Source of the DNA: Candidatus Mailhella excrementigallinarum
GTDB lineage: Bacteria; Desulfobacterota; Desulfovibrionia; Desulfovibrionales; Desulfovibrionaceae
Direction: 5' to 3'
DNA: 64,000 nt
NCBI GenBank assembly: GCA_944324075.1
Contig: CALUUZ010000007.1
Coordinates: forward strand, 62,001 to 126,000
Numbering within the stretch: position 1 is the first letter of the stretch; the number at the start of each line of letters is the position of its first letter. Below the pieces are notes generated by a model. That model made no database searches, was not told where the DNA came from, and saw only the letters and a program-made list of their open reading frames with translations. The translations under genes and the position numbers were made by a program. Shown here one piece after another: positions 35,905 to 43,026 of the stretch.

Positions 35905-36393
35905 ATGAGCAAGACTGTTGAACATCTGATGGCTGCTTTTGCCGGTGAATCCCAGGCCAACCGCAAATATCTCGCCTACGCAAAGGAAGCCGACAAGGAA
36001 GGCAAACCCCAGGTTGCCAAGCTTTTCCGCGCCGCAGCCGAAGCTGAAACCATCCATGCTCATGCTCATCTGCGCAACGCGAAGAAAATCGGCGACACCG
36101 CCGCCAATCTTCAGGATGCCATTGCCGGTGAAACCTATGAGTTCACAAAGATGTATCCTGAAATGATTAAGGATGTGGAAGCCGAAGGCGAAAAGAATAT
36201 CGCCAAGTACATGGGGTATGTCAACGAAGTTGAGGAAGTCCATGCCAACCTGTACAAGAAGGCTGTTGAAGGCAAGCTGGAAAATGTGGATTTCTACATT
36301 TGCCCGGTATGCGGTTATACCCATGAAGGCCCGATGGCCGAAGCCTGCCCCGTGTGCGGTGCTGCAGCCAAGACGTTCTATACCGTCGGATAA
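35905..36393 (+). CDS. rbr: Rubrerythrin
   Basis: A non-haem diiron peroxidase that reduces hydrogen peroxide in anaerobes. In the 162-residue product the ferritin-like four-helix domain supplies E15 in AGESQANRKY, E48 in AEAETIHAHAH, and E76 and E110/E111 for the diiron site. The C-terminal rubredoxin-like knuckle has C133, C136, C148 and C151. AAGGAGAG precedes the ATG. It is a single-gene unit between an operator and a strong terminator. Confidence 0.94.
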   Translation: MSKTVEHLMAAFAGESQANRKYLAYAKEADKEGKPQVAKLFRAAAEAETIHAHAHLRNAKKIGDTAANLQDAIAGETYEFTKMYPEMIKDVEAEGEKNIAKYMGYVNEVEEVHANLYKKAVEGKLENVDFYICPVCGYTHEGPMAEACPVCGAAAKTFYTVG

Positions 36394-36408
36394 CTTTTCC
36401 CGACTTGT

Positions 36409-36433
36409 CATGCCTGTCCTTCGGACAGGCATG
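36409..36433 (+). terminator. First hairpin after rubrerythrin
   Basis: CATGCCTGTCC and GGACAGGCATG form an 11-bp stem with a 3-nt loop. No T tract follows directly, but a second hairpin lies 6 bp downstream. Confidence 0.6.
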
Positions 36434-36439
36434 TCCGAC

Positions 36440-36471
36440 AAAAGGCTCCTGTCATTGGCGGGAGCCTTTTT
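36440..36471 (+). terminator. Rho-independent terminator after rubrerythrin
   Basis: AAAAGGCTCC and GGAGCCTTTT form the stem, and it ends in five T. Confidence 0.88.
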
Positions 36472-36602
36472 GCTGGACATGAACATGGCGGAACCGATAT
36501 GATAAATACAACTCGGTTTTCGCATTTAGCCGGGACATAATGCCGGAGATAACGCGCCTTCCCCCTCCGCCATATCACGGAGCAGAACTTGAGGAGTCCC
36601 CC

Positions 36603-37082
36603 ATGATGCCGGTGCTCACGCACATATCGGAGGAAATTCTGTGGTGCACACATCGGCATCGCTATGGCCCGTTATTGAGTTGTTTGAACTGCCGCCGCTT
36701 CCCCTGCTCTCTCATGACACAGGAAAGGCTGGAGGCGTTGCGCAATTCCCCATATGTTCAGGTCTCCGCTCTATCAATCATGACTCAGAGGAGAACGGCC
36801 ATGTATTTGTTCAGAATGAAAGATGGCTCCATTGTACCTGCTCCGGAAGGCTTCACCCCAGCAGCCCCTGACTGGAACAGTCTGGAAGAGGTACAGGATG
36901 TTCTGTATGTAAACAGGGTTTTCGAAAAACAATTGCGCCTTGTTCCTCGCCCTGTTGAGGAACGGACACTTATTCGGGAAAAGAGGAAGAAAGAAGAGTC
37001 CGACCCCGCTATCCGGCAGGATGGAACAAAGAACAGTGCTTCAAAGAGAAAAGGTGCAGATACGGAGCATAAAACTTCCTGA
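36603..37082 (+). CDS. Unknown protein with a Cys cluster and basic tail
   Basis: Not recognised. The 159-residue product has a Cys/His-rich segment near its start (CTHRHRYGPLLSCLNCRRFPC) that could bind a metal, a central globular part (YLFRMKDGSIVPAPEGF), and a highly charged Lys/Glu/Arg tail. No signal peptide is present. ATG 36603 is preferred because GAGGAG is 6 bp upstream; ATG 36540 in the same frame has no site. It is alone between two terminators. Confidence 0.6.
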   Translation: MMPVLTHISEEILWCTHRHRYGPLLSCLNCRRFPCSLMTQERLEALRNSPYVQVSALSIMTQRRTAMYLFRMKDGSIVPAPEGFTPAAPDWNSLEEVQDVLYVNRVFEKQLRLVPRPVEERTLIREKRKKEESDPAIRQDGTKNSASKRKGADTEHKTS

Positions 37083-37517
37083 CGGTCAGAATAGCTGAAA
37101 AGACTTCCGCTTCAATCTCCATATCTGTATTCTGATATGCAGGGTTCACGCTTGAAACCGGAACCTGACACCGCCTTTATGGAGCAAGGCATGAGGAAAT
37201 GCTTTGAAAAGAAAACTCCCGGTCAGAAAAATAGGCCGGGATTTCTTTTTTCCGGAGTATTTACAGTTGATATCTACGCCGGGTGATGCTGCAATCACTT
37301 ATGCAAGTACGCCGCTCCCTTCAAGGGGTAAGCCAAAGTGGCAACGGCACTGGGCTTGAACAAAATGAAGGCCAGCGTCATTCAGGCGCTGGCCGGTAGC
37401 AAGCCCTTATGGGGCTGGAGCAAACCACCCGTAAAGCGTGTGGTTATGATTGCCGAAACCGCATTTTCGGCGTGAGCCTGGCGGCTAGTACTCCGCAACA
37501 TGAAATGTTGCGGAGTA
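37083..37517. other. Gene-poor stretch with hairpins and one short open frame
   Basis: These 435 bp hold a terminator (37217-37251), a hairpin GGCCAGCG/CGCTGGCC around 37360-37384, a small GCCGAAA/TTTCGGC hairpin near 37455, and a 37-bp palindrome at 37485-37521. A 45-codon frame GTG 37338 to TGA 37475 has AGGGG 9 bp upstream. I do not recognise its product and cannot say that it is expressed. Confidence 0.5.
37217..37251 (+). terminator. Rho-independent terminator after the 36603 gene
   Basis: TCCCGG and CCGGGA form the stem with a 13-nt loop, followed by TTTCTTTTTT. Confidence 0.7.
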
Positions 37518-37521
37518 CTAG
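37485..37521. terminator. Perfect 17-bp-stem palindrome containing a stop codon
   Basis: The arms at 37485-37501 and 37505-37521 are exact inverted complements with a GAA loop. The TAG stop of the minus-strand gene (37520-37518) is part of one arm. It probably terminates that transcript or protects its 3' end. Confidence 0.7.
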
Positions 37522-38273
37522 TTGGTTATCGGAGCCCAGAACTTCATGTCCGGCTTGGCCATATTCAGTTCCTTCAGTGTGATATCCACACTTTGCGGCC
37601 CCATGGCCCATGGAGCAACCTGATACGGAGGAAAATGAATACGCAGCCCGTCGGATAAAAGAACAAATATTTGAAAATTGCTCTCGACAGGTTCTGTACC
37701 GGCCTGAAGCATATCATCGGGAATTGCTTCTTCCTCCGGATTCGACTCCGCACCAAGCCGCTGCCGGGAAATACGTGCAAACTCCAATATCGCGCGTTCA
37801 GGATCAAGAAACAGATCTTCCAGCAGCACGGGATATCCTGTTTCCACTTCATAATTATGGGCCACCAGACTGAGCTGGCCATGCGCTCCGCCCATATAGC
37901 TCCATACCGTCCAGAGAATAGACTCAACTGTCTGTGTGGGGCGCGTCAATTCATAAGTAACACTCAGTTCCCTTGGAACAAAAATTTCTGCTGTTTCCTT
38001 CCCTCTCTCCTGTTCCCACAATGCAGCCAGTTCTTCCGCTTCCTTTTCAAATTCGGCTACAACGCCGCGCACGAAGCCCTCTGACTCCTCGTCAATTCTA
38101 CTTATGCCGGTAACCGGCCACGATACCTTGATATTCACCTTTTCATTTTGCTTTTCCAGCGTACGAACAACAGGTTCGGGATGGGTATCAGCCCGCGCGA
38201 AAACAGGGCAAATCAGAAAGATGCCAAAACATAATACGACGGAACCATGAAGCAGCAAACGGGAAAAAAACAT
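37518..38273 (-). CDS. Secreted DUF3298/RsiV-like protein
   Basis: A 251-residue protein with a signal peptide (FFSRLLLHGSVVLCFGIFLI, cleavage near VFARA). An N-terminal DUF4163-like part (KVNIKVSWPVTGISRIDE) is followed by the DUF3298 core SYMGGAHGQLSLVAHNYEVETGYPVLLEDLF. In RsiV this domain binds lysozyme; in other proteins it is joined to deacetylases. Here it stands alone, so the role is open. ATG 38273 has GGAGG 5 bp upstream; the in-frame extension to 38351 is rejected. Confidence 0.8.
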   Translation of the reverse strand: MFFSRLLLHGSVVLCFGIFLICPVFARADTHPEPVVRTLEKQNEKVNIKVSWPVTGISRIDEESEGFVRGVVAEFEKEAEELAALWEQERGKETAEIFVPRELSVTYELTRPTQTVESILWTVWSYMGGAHGQLSLVAHNYEVETGYPVLLEDLFLDPERAILEFARISRQRLGAESNPEEEAIPDDMLQAGTEPVESNFQIFVLLSDGLRIHFPPYQVAPWAMGPQSVDITLKELNMAKPDMKFWAPITN

Positions 38274-38506
38274 GACGGCCTCCAGGCAGGAATAAAGATG
38301 GCCTGTTTGTACGCGAGTTGAAACTAAAAGCAAGCCCGGCGAAGTCTCCATCGCGGGACGCAGGAACTTTCAAGCATAGCCAAAGTCCGCCAAATCATAT
38401 ATGGTCGCGCGGTCTTGTCCGGCAGAAGAGCCGGCCTCAAGGCTCCATATTGTACTCTAACCCAGACGGGCGTCCTGCCCGCCGGAATCCGACGGAGGTA
38501 CGGAGC

Positions 38507-40273
38507 ATGGCTCTTGATCCGAAAAGTTTTGCCGACTGGGAAATCGCGTTGGATGCTGAAAAAAACATGCCGGACATATATGAAATCGGACGCAGACTCG
38601 GCCTGGAAAGCAGAGAGTTGCTTCCCTATGGGCACTTCATGGGGAAAATCGATGCAGACGCAGTCATGCGTCGTCTTGAAAACACGCCCAACGGAAAATA
38701 TATTGATGTGACCGCCATTACTCCTACTCCGCTGGGAGAAGGCAAATCCACCACAACCATAGGTCTGGTACAGGGGCTTGGGAAACGCGGCAGGAAAGCT
38801 GTTGCCGCAATCCGTCAGCCTTCGGGGGGACCGACCATGGGTACCAAGGGCTCCGCAGCAGGGGGAGGACTTTCGCAGTGCATCCCCCTCACTCAGTATT
38901 CCCTGGGATTCACCGGTGACATCAATGCCGTCACCAACGCTCACAATTTGGCTATGGTTGCGCTTTCCGCCCGTATGCAGCACGAGCGAAACTATGACGA
39001 TGAAACCCTGCTGCGCCTTTCCGGTCAGGCCCGGCTGAATATTGACCCCGCTCGCGTTCAGATGGGGTGGGTCATTGATTTCTGCTGTCAGTCGCTGCGC
39101 CATGTCATCACCGGCATGGGCGGGCGCAATGACGGATATATGATGCAGTCCCATTTCGATATTTCCGTATCCTCGGAAGTCATGGCCATATTGGCTGTCG
39201 CGCGGGATCTGGCCGATCTGCGCGAGCGCATGGGACGCATTGTGGTCGCCTACAGCCGGGACGGAAATCCCGTCACTACTGCTGATTTGCGTGTGGACGG
39301 CGCCATGACGGCCTGGATGGTGGAAGCCCTCAAGCCCAATCTGATCCAAACCCTGGAAGGACAGCCTGTTCTTGTTCACGCCGGGCCATTCGCCAATATC
39401 GCGCTTGGACAAAGTTCCGTCATCGCTGATCGCATAGGTCTGAAACTTTCCGAATATCTGGTAACGGAATCAGGATTCGGTGCGGATATAGGCTATGAAA
39501 AATTCTGGAATCTCAAATGCCATTACAGTGGGCTTGCACCTGATGCCGCAGTGGTAGTGGCCACTATCCGCGCTTTAAAAAGTCACGGCGGAGCTCCCGT
39601 TCCTGTACCCGGCCGCCCTCTTCCCGAGGAATATAAAAAGGAAAATGTGGCATTTGTAGAACGCGGCTGCTGTAACCTTTTACGTCATATTGAAACTGTA
39701 AAAAAATCCGGTGTCTCCCCTGTCGTATGCATCAATGCCTTTACCGGAGACAGCAAGGCTGAAATAGCCGCTGTCCGCAGTCTGTGTGAAGCTGCCGGCG
39801 CACGCGTCGCCCTTTCATCCCACTGGGAACAGGGAGGAAATGGTGCATTGGAACTTGCTGATGCCGTCATGGATGCTTGTCAGGAACAAAGCTTCTTCCG
39901 CCCGCTTTATGACTGGAACCTTCCTCTGGAACAGCGCATAGAGCGTATCGCGCAGGAAGTATATGGAGCAGACGGAGTAGATTACACTTCCGAAGCCCGA
40001 AAGCAGCTTGCCAGCCTCCAAAGCAGGGACGACGCCGCTTCCCTCGGCGTCTGCATGGCCAAAACCCATCTTTCCCTATCGGATGATCCTGCCCGGAAAG
40101 GAGTTCCGACCGGCTGGAGACTGAAAATACGTGATATACTCCTTTTCGGAGGCGCAGGTCTTGTCGTACCTGTTACCGGGGCTATCTCCCTCATGCCGGG
40201 AACAGGTTCCAACCCTGCCTATCGAAATATTGATGTAGATGTAGCCACGGGCCGCGTTCACGGGATCTTTTAA
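38507..40273 (+). CDS. fhs: Formate-tetrahydrofolate ligase
   Basis: Joins formate to THF using ATP, giving 10-formyl-THF for one-carbon metabolism. The 588-residue product carries the P-loop TPLGEGKST (74-82), RQPSGGPTMGTKGSAAGGG and GFTGDINAVTNAHN. It runs somewhat longer than the common 555-residue form. ACGGAGGTACGGAGC precedes ATG 38507; the in-frame extension to 38318 is intergenic. In this kind of anaerobe it fits formate and glycine/serine one-carbon exchange. Confidence 0.96.
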   Translation: MALDPKSFADWEIALDAEKNMPDIYEIGRRLGLESRELLPYGHFMGKIDADAVMRRLENTPNGKYIDVTAITPTPLGEGKSTTTIGLVQGLGKRGRKAVAAIRQPSGGPTMGTKGSAAGGGLSQCIPLTQYSLGFTGDINAVTNAHNLAMVALSARMQHERNYDDETLLRLSGQARLNIDPARVQMGWVIDFCCQSLRHVITGMGGRNDGYMMQSHFDISVSSEVMAILAVARDLADLRERMGRIVVAYSRDGNPVTTADLRVDGAMTAWMVEALKPNLIQTLEGQPVLVHAGPFANIALGQSSVIADRIGLKLSEYLVTESGFGADIGYEKFWNLKCHYSGLAPDAAVVVATIRALKSHGGAPVPVPGRPLPEEYKKENVAFVERGCCNLLRHIETVKKSGVSPVVCINAFTGDSKAEIAAVRSLCEAAGARVALSSHWEQGGNGALELADAVMDACQEQSFFRPLYDWNLPLEQRIERIAQEVYGADGVDYTSEARKQLASLQSRDDAASLGVCMAKTHLSLSDDPARKGVPTGWRLKIRDILLFGGAGLVVPVTGAISLMPGTGSNPAYRNIDVDVATGRVHGIF

Positions 40274-40491
40274 AGCATTTTGACATGAGAGATGCAGGTC
40301 AGGATATTGAGTGCTGGCCGGCAGATTTTTCCATGGCAGAATGCTCCGGAACCGACATCGCGGGCCAGGATGCTCTGACCGCAGTATCCGCGTCTGGAGC
40401 AGCAGGGCCATAGTCCGCTGGCAATTCAGGCATCAACGGCCAGGATACCTGCTCAACAGCATTCTGGGATAAAATGTGTTCCGACAATAAC

Positions 40492-40520
40492 TTGACTAGG
40501 CTTTGGAATAAAGCTATCTG
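40492..40520 (+). promoter_or_regulatory. Sigma-70 promoter for the small HTH gene
   Basis: TTGACT (40492-40497) and TATCTG (40515-40520) are 17 bp apart. This puts the transcript start about 27 bp before the ATG. Confidence 0.6.
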
Positions 40521-40553
40521 CATGCCATTCCTGTTTGGAAAAAGGAGTTTCCC

Positions 40554-40727
40554 ATGGAAGACAAGGTTCTCGATGCTATGAAGAAGGCGGGGAAACCCGT
40601 TCGTCCCGGCGATGTGGCCAAAGAACTCGGTGTGGACAGCAAGGACGTTTCCAAAGCCATTGATGCCCTCAAAAAAGCGGGAAAAATTTATTCTCCCAAG
40701 CGCTGTTATTACGAACCCATTGCGTAA
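40554..40727 (+). CDS. 57-residue winged-helix-like small protein
   Basis: A short gene encoding MEDKVLDAMKKAGKPVRPGD followed by VAKELGVDSKDVSKAIDALK, KAGKIYSPKR and CYYEPIA. The pattern of helix, V-AKELGVD turn, recognition helix SKAIDALKKAGK and a final strand is that of a minimal MarR/DsrD-like winged helix. AAAGGAG lies 7 bp before the ATG, a promoter is upstream and a strong hairpin terminator follows, so it is a complete single-gene unit. DNA or RNA binding is likely; the target is unknown. Confidence 0.8.
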   Translation: MEDKVLDAMKKAGKPVRPGDVAKELGVDSKDVSKAIDALKKAGKIYSPKRCYYEPIA

Positions 40728-40737
40728 GGAAACATAT

Positions 40738-40765
40738 GGAACATTTTCGTTCTGAAAATGTTTCC
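40738..40765 (+). repeat. Hairpin after the small HTH gene
   Basis: ACATTTTC and GAAAATGT form an 8-bp stem with a GTTCT loop, extended by GGA/TCC. It lies 10 bp after the stop codon. Confidence 0.6.
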
Positions 40766-40786
40766 GACGTCGTACAGAGCGAGAAA

Positions 40787-40851
40787 CCGCCGCGATACCG
40801 GAGCAGATGCGCGTGTTCTGCTGCTACCCCGGTGTCGCGACGGTCTTTTGT
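40787..40851 (+). terminator. Long GC-rich hairpin terminator
   Basis: The 15-nt arms CCGCCGCGATACCGG (40787-40801) and CCGGTGTCGCGACGG (40829-40843) pair with one mismatch and one wobble. Inner AGCAG/CTGCT arms extend the stem. TCTTTTGTT follows. Confidence 0.75.
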
Positions 40852-40900
40852 TACTTGCAACTTCAGTAATACTTTCAACATGAAATTGCGCACAGGAGTT

Positions 40901-41881
40901 CTAGCCTGCTTTCCCGCATGCCCGGGCAGACTGTAACTCTTCGCGCGCATCACGCATAAATCCTTCAAGAGCCAGAGTGATAAAATGCCGTATGGCATCA
41001 AGGGCCAGGGCCATATCCCTCCCGGCCAGCAGGGGATGCGCAAACATCAGGGCAAGCATGCCCTGTCTGTTTCCTCTTGTTTCCAGAGGGAGCCAGAGAA
41101 CCTTGCCCGCATCAGGGCTGCCCGTACTGCCGCCACAACAAATCAACTGAACAGACATGGTGCGTATTTCTGCCGGAGCTTCTCCCAAAAGGAATTCGCA
41201 CCAGGCCCGTGACGAGGCGGCATCCAGCCTGTTACTGGCATCATCCTGTCCAATAAAGGCAAAAACCTCTCTGCCTCCCCCCCACCATAAGGCATGGATT
41301 CCGCGCAGGTCGAGCAGGCTACGAAGTTCATCACCACAGCGGCGCAACAGATCCCGGGCATCCTCCGCCTCGGAAACAACAGAGAACAGACGAAGCATTA
41401 ATGCGCATACTTCGCTTTTTCGATTCAACAGTTCTCTGGTCATGAGAATCTCCCGTGACATACGGGACATATCCTGATACAGATTCCGTACCTCAAGAGC
41501 GCGGCTTAATGCTTCATGTACATGTTTTTTCTGCAAAGGAGCACGCAGAACTTGCTGAAATCCCGCATCGAGGGCTTCTTCCAGCAGATGAGGTTCCGGA
41601 TTCTCTGACAGAAGAAGCACCACCGGAAGATAGCTCAGCCGTCGCATCAGGTCGGGAGTTTCTTTCGCGAGGTGAAGCCATGCTTTGCTTCCAAGCCACA
41701 GAAGCAACGGTTCTTCCTTCTCCTCGCGGGAAGAAGCAAAACTGTCCAGCAATTCCGCCAGATGTCTGCTATCCATGGTGTCCAGCACCTGACAGCGGTA
41801 CGACGCTCCAGCATTTTGCCGCAGAATGCCGCACTCTTCCTCTGTCAGCCCAAGCGTCCATAATGTAAGGATATTTGTCAT
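40901..41881 (-). CDS. Pseudo-receiver plus GAF-like signalling protein
   Basis: A 326-residue protein. The first 130 residues have the alternating strand/helix layout of a receiver domain (LLLWLGSK..., LPVVLLLSENPEPHLLEEALDAGFQQVLRAPLQKKHVHEAL). There is no Asp at the expected phosphorylation strand, where LWLGS occurs. A coiled linker (145-165) leads to a GAF-like domain (170-320) with a CysCys pair in LICCGG. No output domain is visible. It could sense a ligand or partner rather than a phosphate signal. It ends just past the fhs/HTH region and is divergent from the HisD-like gene. Confidence 0.65.
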   Translation of the reverse strand: MTNILTLWTLGLTEEECGILRQNAGASYRCQVLDTMDSRHLAELLDSFASSREEKEEPLLLWLGSKAWLHLAKETPDLMRRLSYLPVVLLLSENPEPHLLEEALDAGFQQVLRAPLQKKHVHEALSRALEVRNLYQDMSRMSREILMTRELLNRKSEVCALMLRLFSVVSEAEDARDLLRRCGDELRSLLDLRGIHALWWGGGREVFAFIGQDDASNRLDAASSRAWCEFLLGEAPAEIRTMSVQLICCGGSTGSPDAGKVLWLPLETRGNRQGMLALMFAHPLLAGRDMALALDAIRHFITLALEGFMRDAREELQSARACGKAG

Positions 41882-42069
41882 CGCTATTCTGCCTTTTCAG
41901 GCGTATTTCCGGCAAAATTTGCCTGAGTTAATGCTTCAATAGCCGGTTCATCAATTTTTATGCAAAAACCATGCCTTAATATGATTTTATTGGTTTCAAT
42001 GGATACGCAAAAAATAAATATTCTCCCCTTCTTCTTTCCCTGGAGATGCAAACATTGTTCAGACGGACC

Positions 42070-42099
42070 ATTGACGCGCGGTCAATCCCCACGTAATGC
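42070..42099 (+). promoter_or_regulatory. Promoter and palindrome for the HisD-like/EF-G/rsmA genes
   Basis: ATTGAC and GTCAAT form a perfect 6-bp inverted repeat around GCGCG (42070-42086). TTGACG within it and TAATGC at 42094-42099 have 17-bp spacing. The site could be an operator over the -35 box. Confidence 0.5.
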
Positions 42100-42131
42100 A
42101 AAACATCCGGCATGAAACAGGAGAAACACAA

Positions 42132-42998
42132 ATGACAAGCTCACTGGAGGATATCGTGGACTTCCCCGTCTGGCTTGATGCCATGCGCCAGCCAGACGCA
42201 ATGCAGGCCGCCGCGTATGAAAGCTGTTCCGCTGATTTCAGGGCCAGCCTGAAAACTGCGATTGCCTTCGGTTTTCACCTATGGAGGGAATCCGCCGCCA
42301 TAACCGAGACCCGGCTTGTCAACCCACGAACCGGTTTCTCGCATATGTTCGCCAGCCGCCCGGCTGCATGGACGCTTGCGCTTCTTTCTCCCGGCTACGC
42401 TTCTCCCGCGCGTTTCCTTGCCGCGATTCTTCCCTCTATCCTGGCAGGAGTAGACAAAATCGCCGTTGCCGCTCTGAACGCTCCCCCATCCTCTCCCCTG
42501 TGTACCGCGTTTGAGCTGGCAGGACTGGAAGATATTTTCATTCTCACCTCTGGAGAGCATGACGCATCTGATCTTCTGCACGAACTGCATGAAACGGATG
42601 CTGACGGGCGTATCCTGTTTTTCCCCATGCCCTCCTCATCTCCCTCTCCGTGCTTTTCCGCCATACGGCAAACAGCGGAAAGTCTGAAACTCCCTCTATG
42701 GAGCGATTCTCCGGCTCCACGCCTTTATATCGCCTGTTCTGACGGCAACAAAAACAGCGGAGATGTGCCTCGGCGGGATATCATTGCCTGGGCCCATGGT
42801 GATGCGGAATTTCTTGACCATGCCGACAGCAGCGCTGCCGCATGGTTTACACCGTATTCTGCCGGGACATTTCATCGTTCCGAAGACGTTCCTGCGGTCC
42901 GTTCCTTCGGACCAGGTATGGAAGCATGCTGGATTCATCCCTTGCTGGATCCCGATTATTTCCGCACCCGCGCACTTTGTGCGTACCTCAACAGGTGA
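42132..42998 (+). CDS. HisD-like protein of unknown function
   Basis: A 288-residue protein without a named family that I can assign firmly. The central part (LALLSPGYASPARFLAAILPSILAGVDKIAVAAL, then AFELAGLEDIFILTSG) has the rhythm of the histidinol dehydrogenase nucleotide-binding core. The HisD zinc and catalytic residues are not evident, and the protein is about 140 residues shorter. A degenerate or repurposed relative is my best inference. ATG 42132 has AGGAGAAA upstream and lies beyond the predicted promoter. EF-G follows after 28 bp, so co-expression is likely. Confidence 0.6.
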   Translation: MTSSLEDIVDFPVWLDAMRQPDAMQAAAYESCSADFRASLKTAIAFGFHLWRESAAITETRLVNPRTGFSHMFASRPAAWTLALLSPGYASPARFLAAILPSILAGVDKIAVAALNAPPSSPLCTAFELAGLEDIFILTSGEHDASDLLHELHETDADGRILFFPMPSSSPSPCFSAIRQTAESLKLPLWSDSPAPRLYIACSDGNKNSGDVPRRDIIAWAHGDAEFLDHADSSAAAWFTPYSAGTFHRSEDVPAVRSFGPGMEACWIHPLLDPDYFRTRALCAYLNR

Positions 42999-43026
42999 GC
43001 AGGTTATCTCTTTCAGGAGTTGTGCC

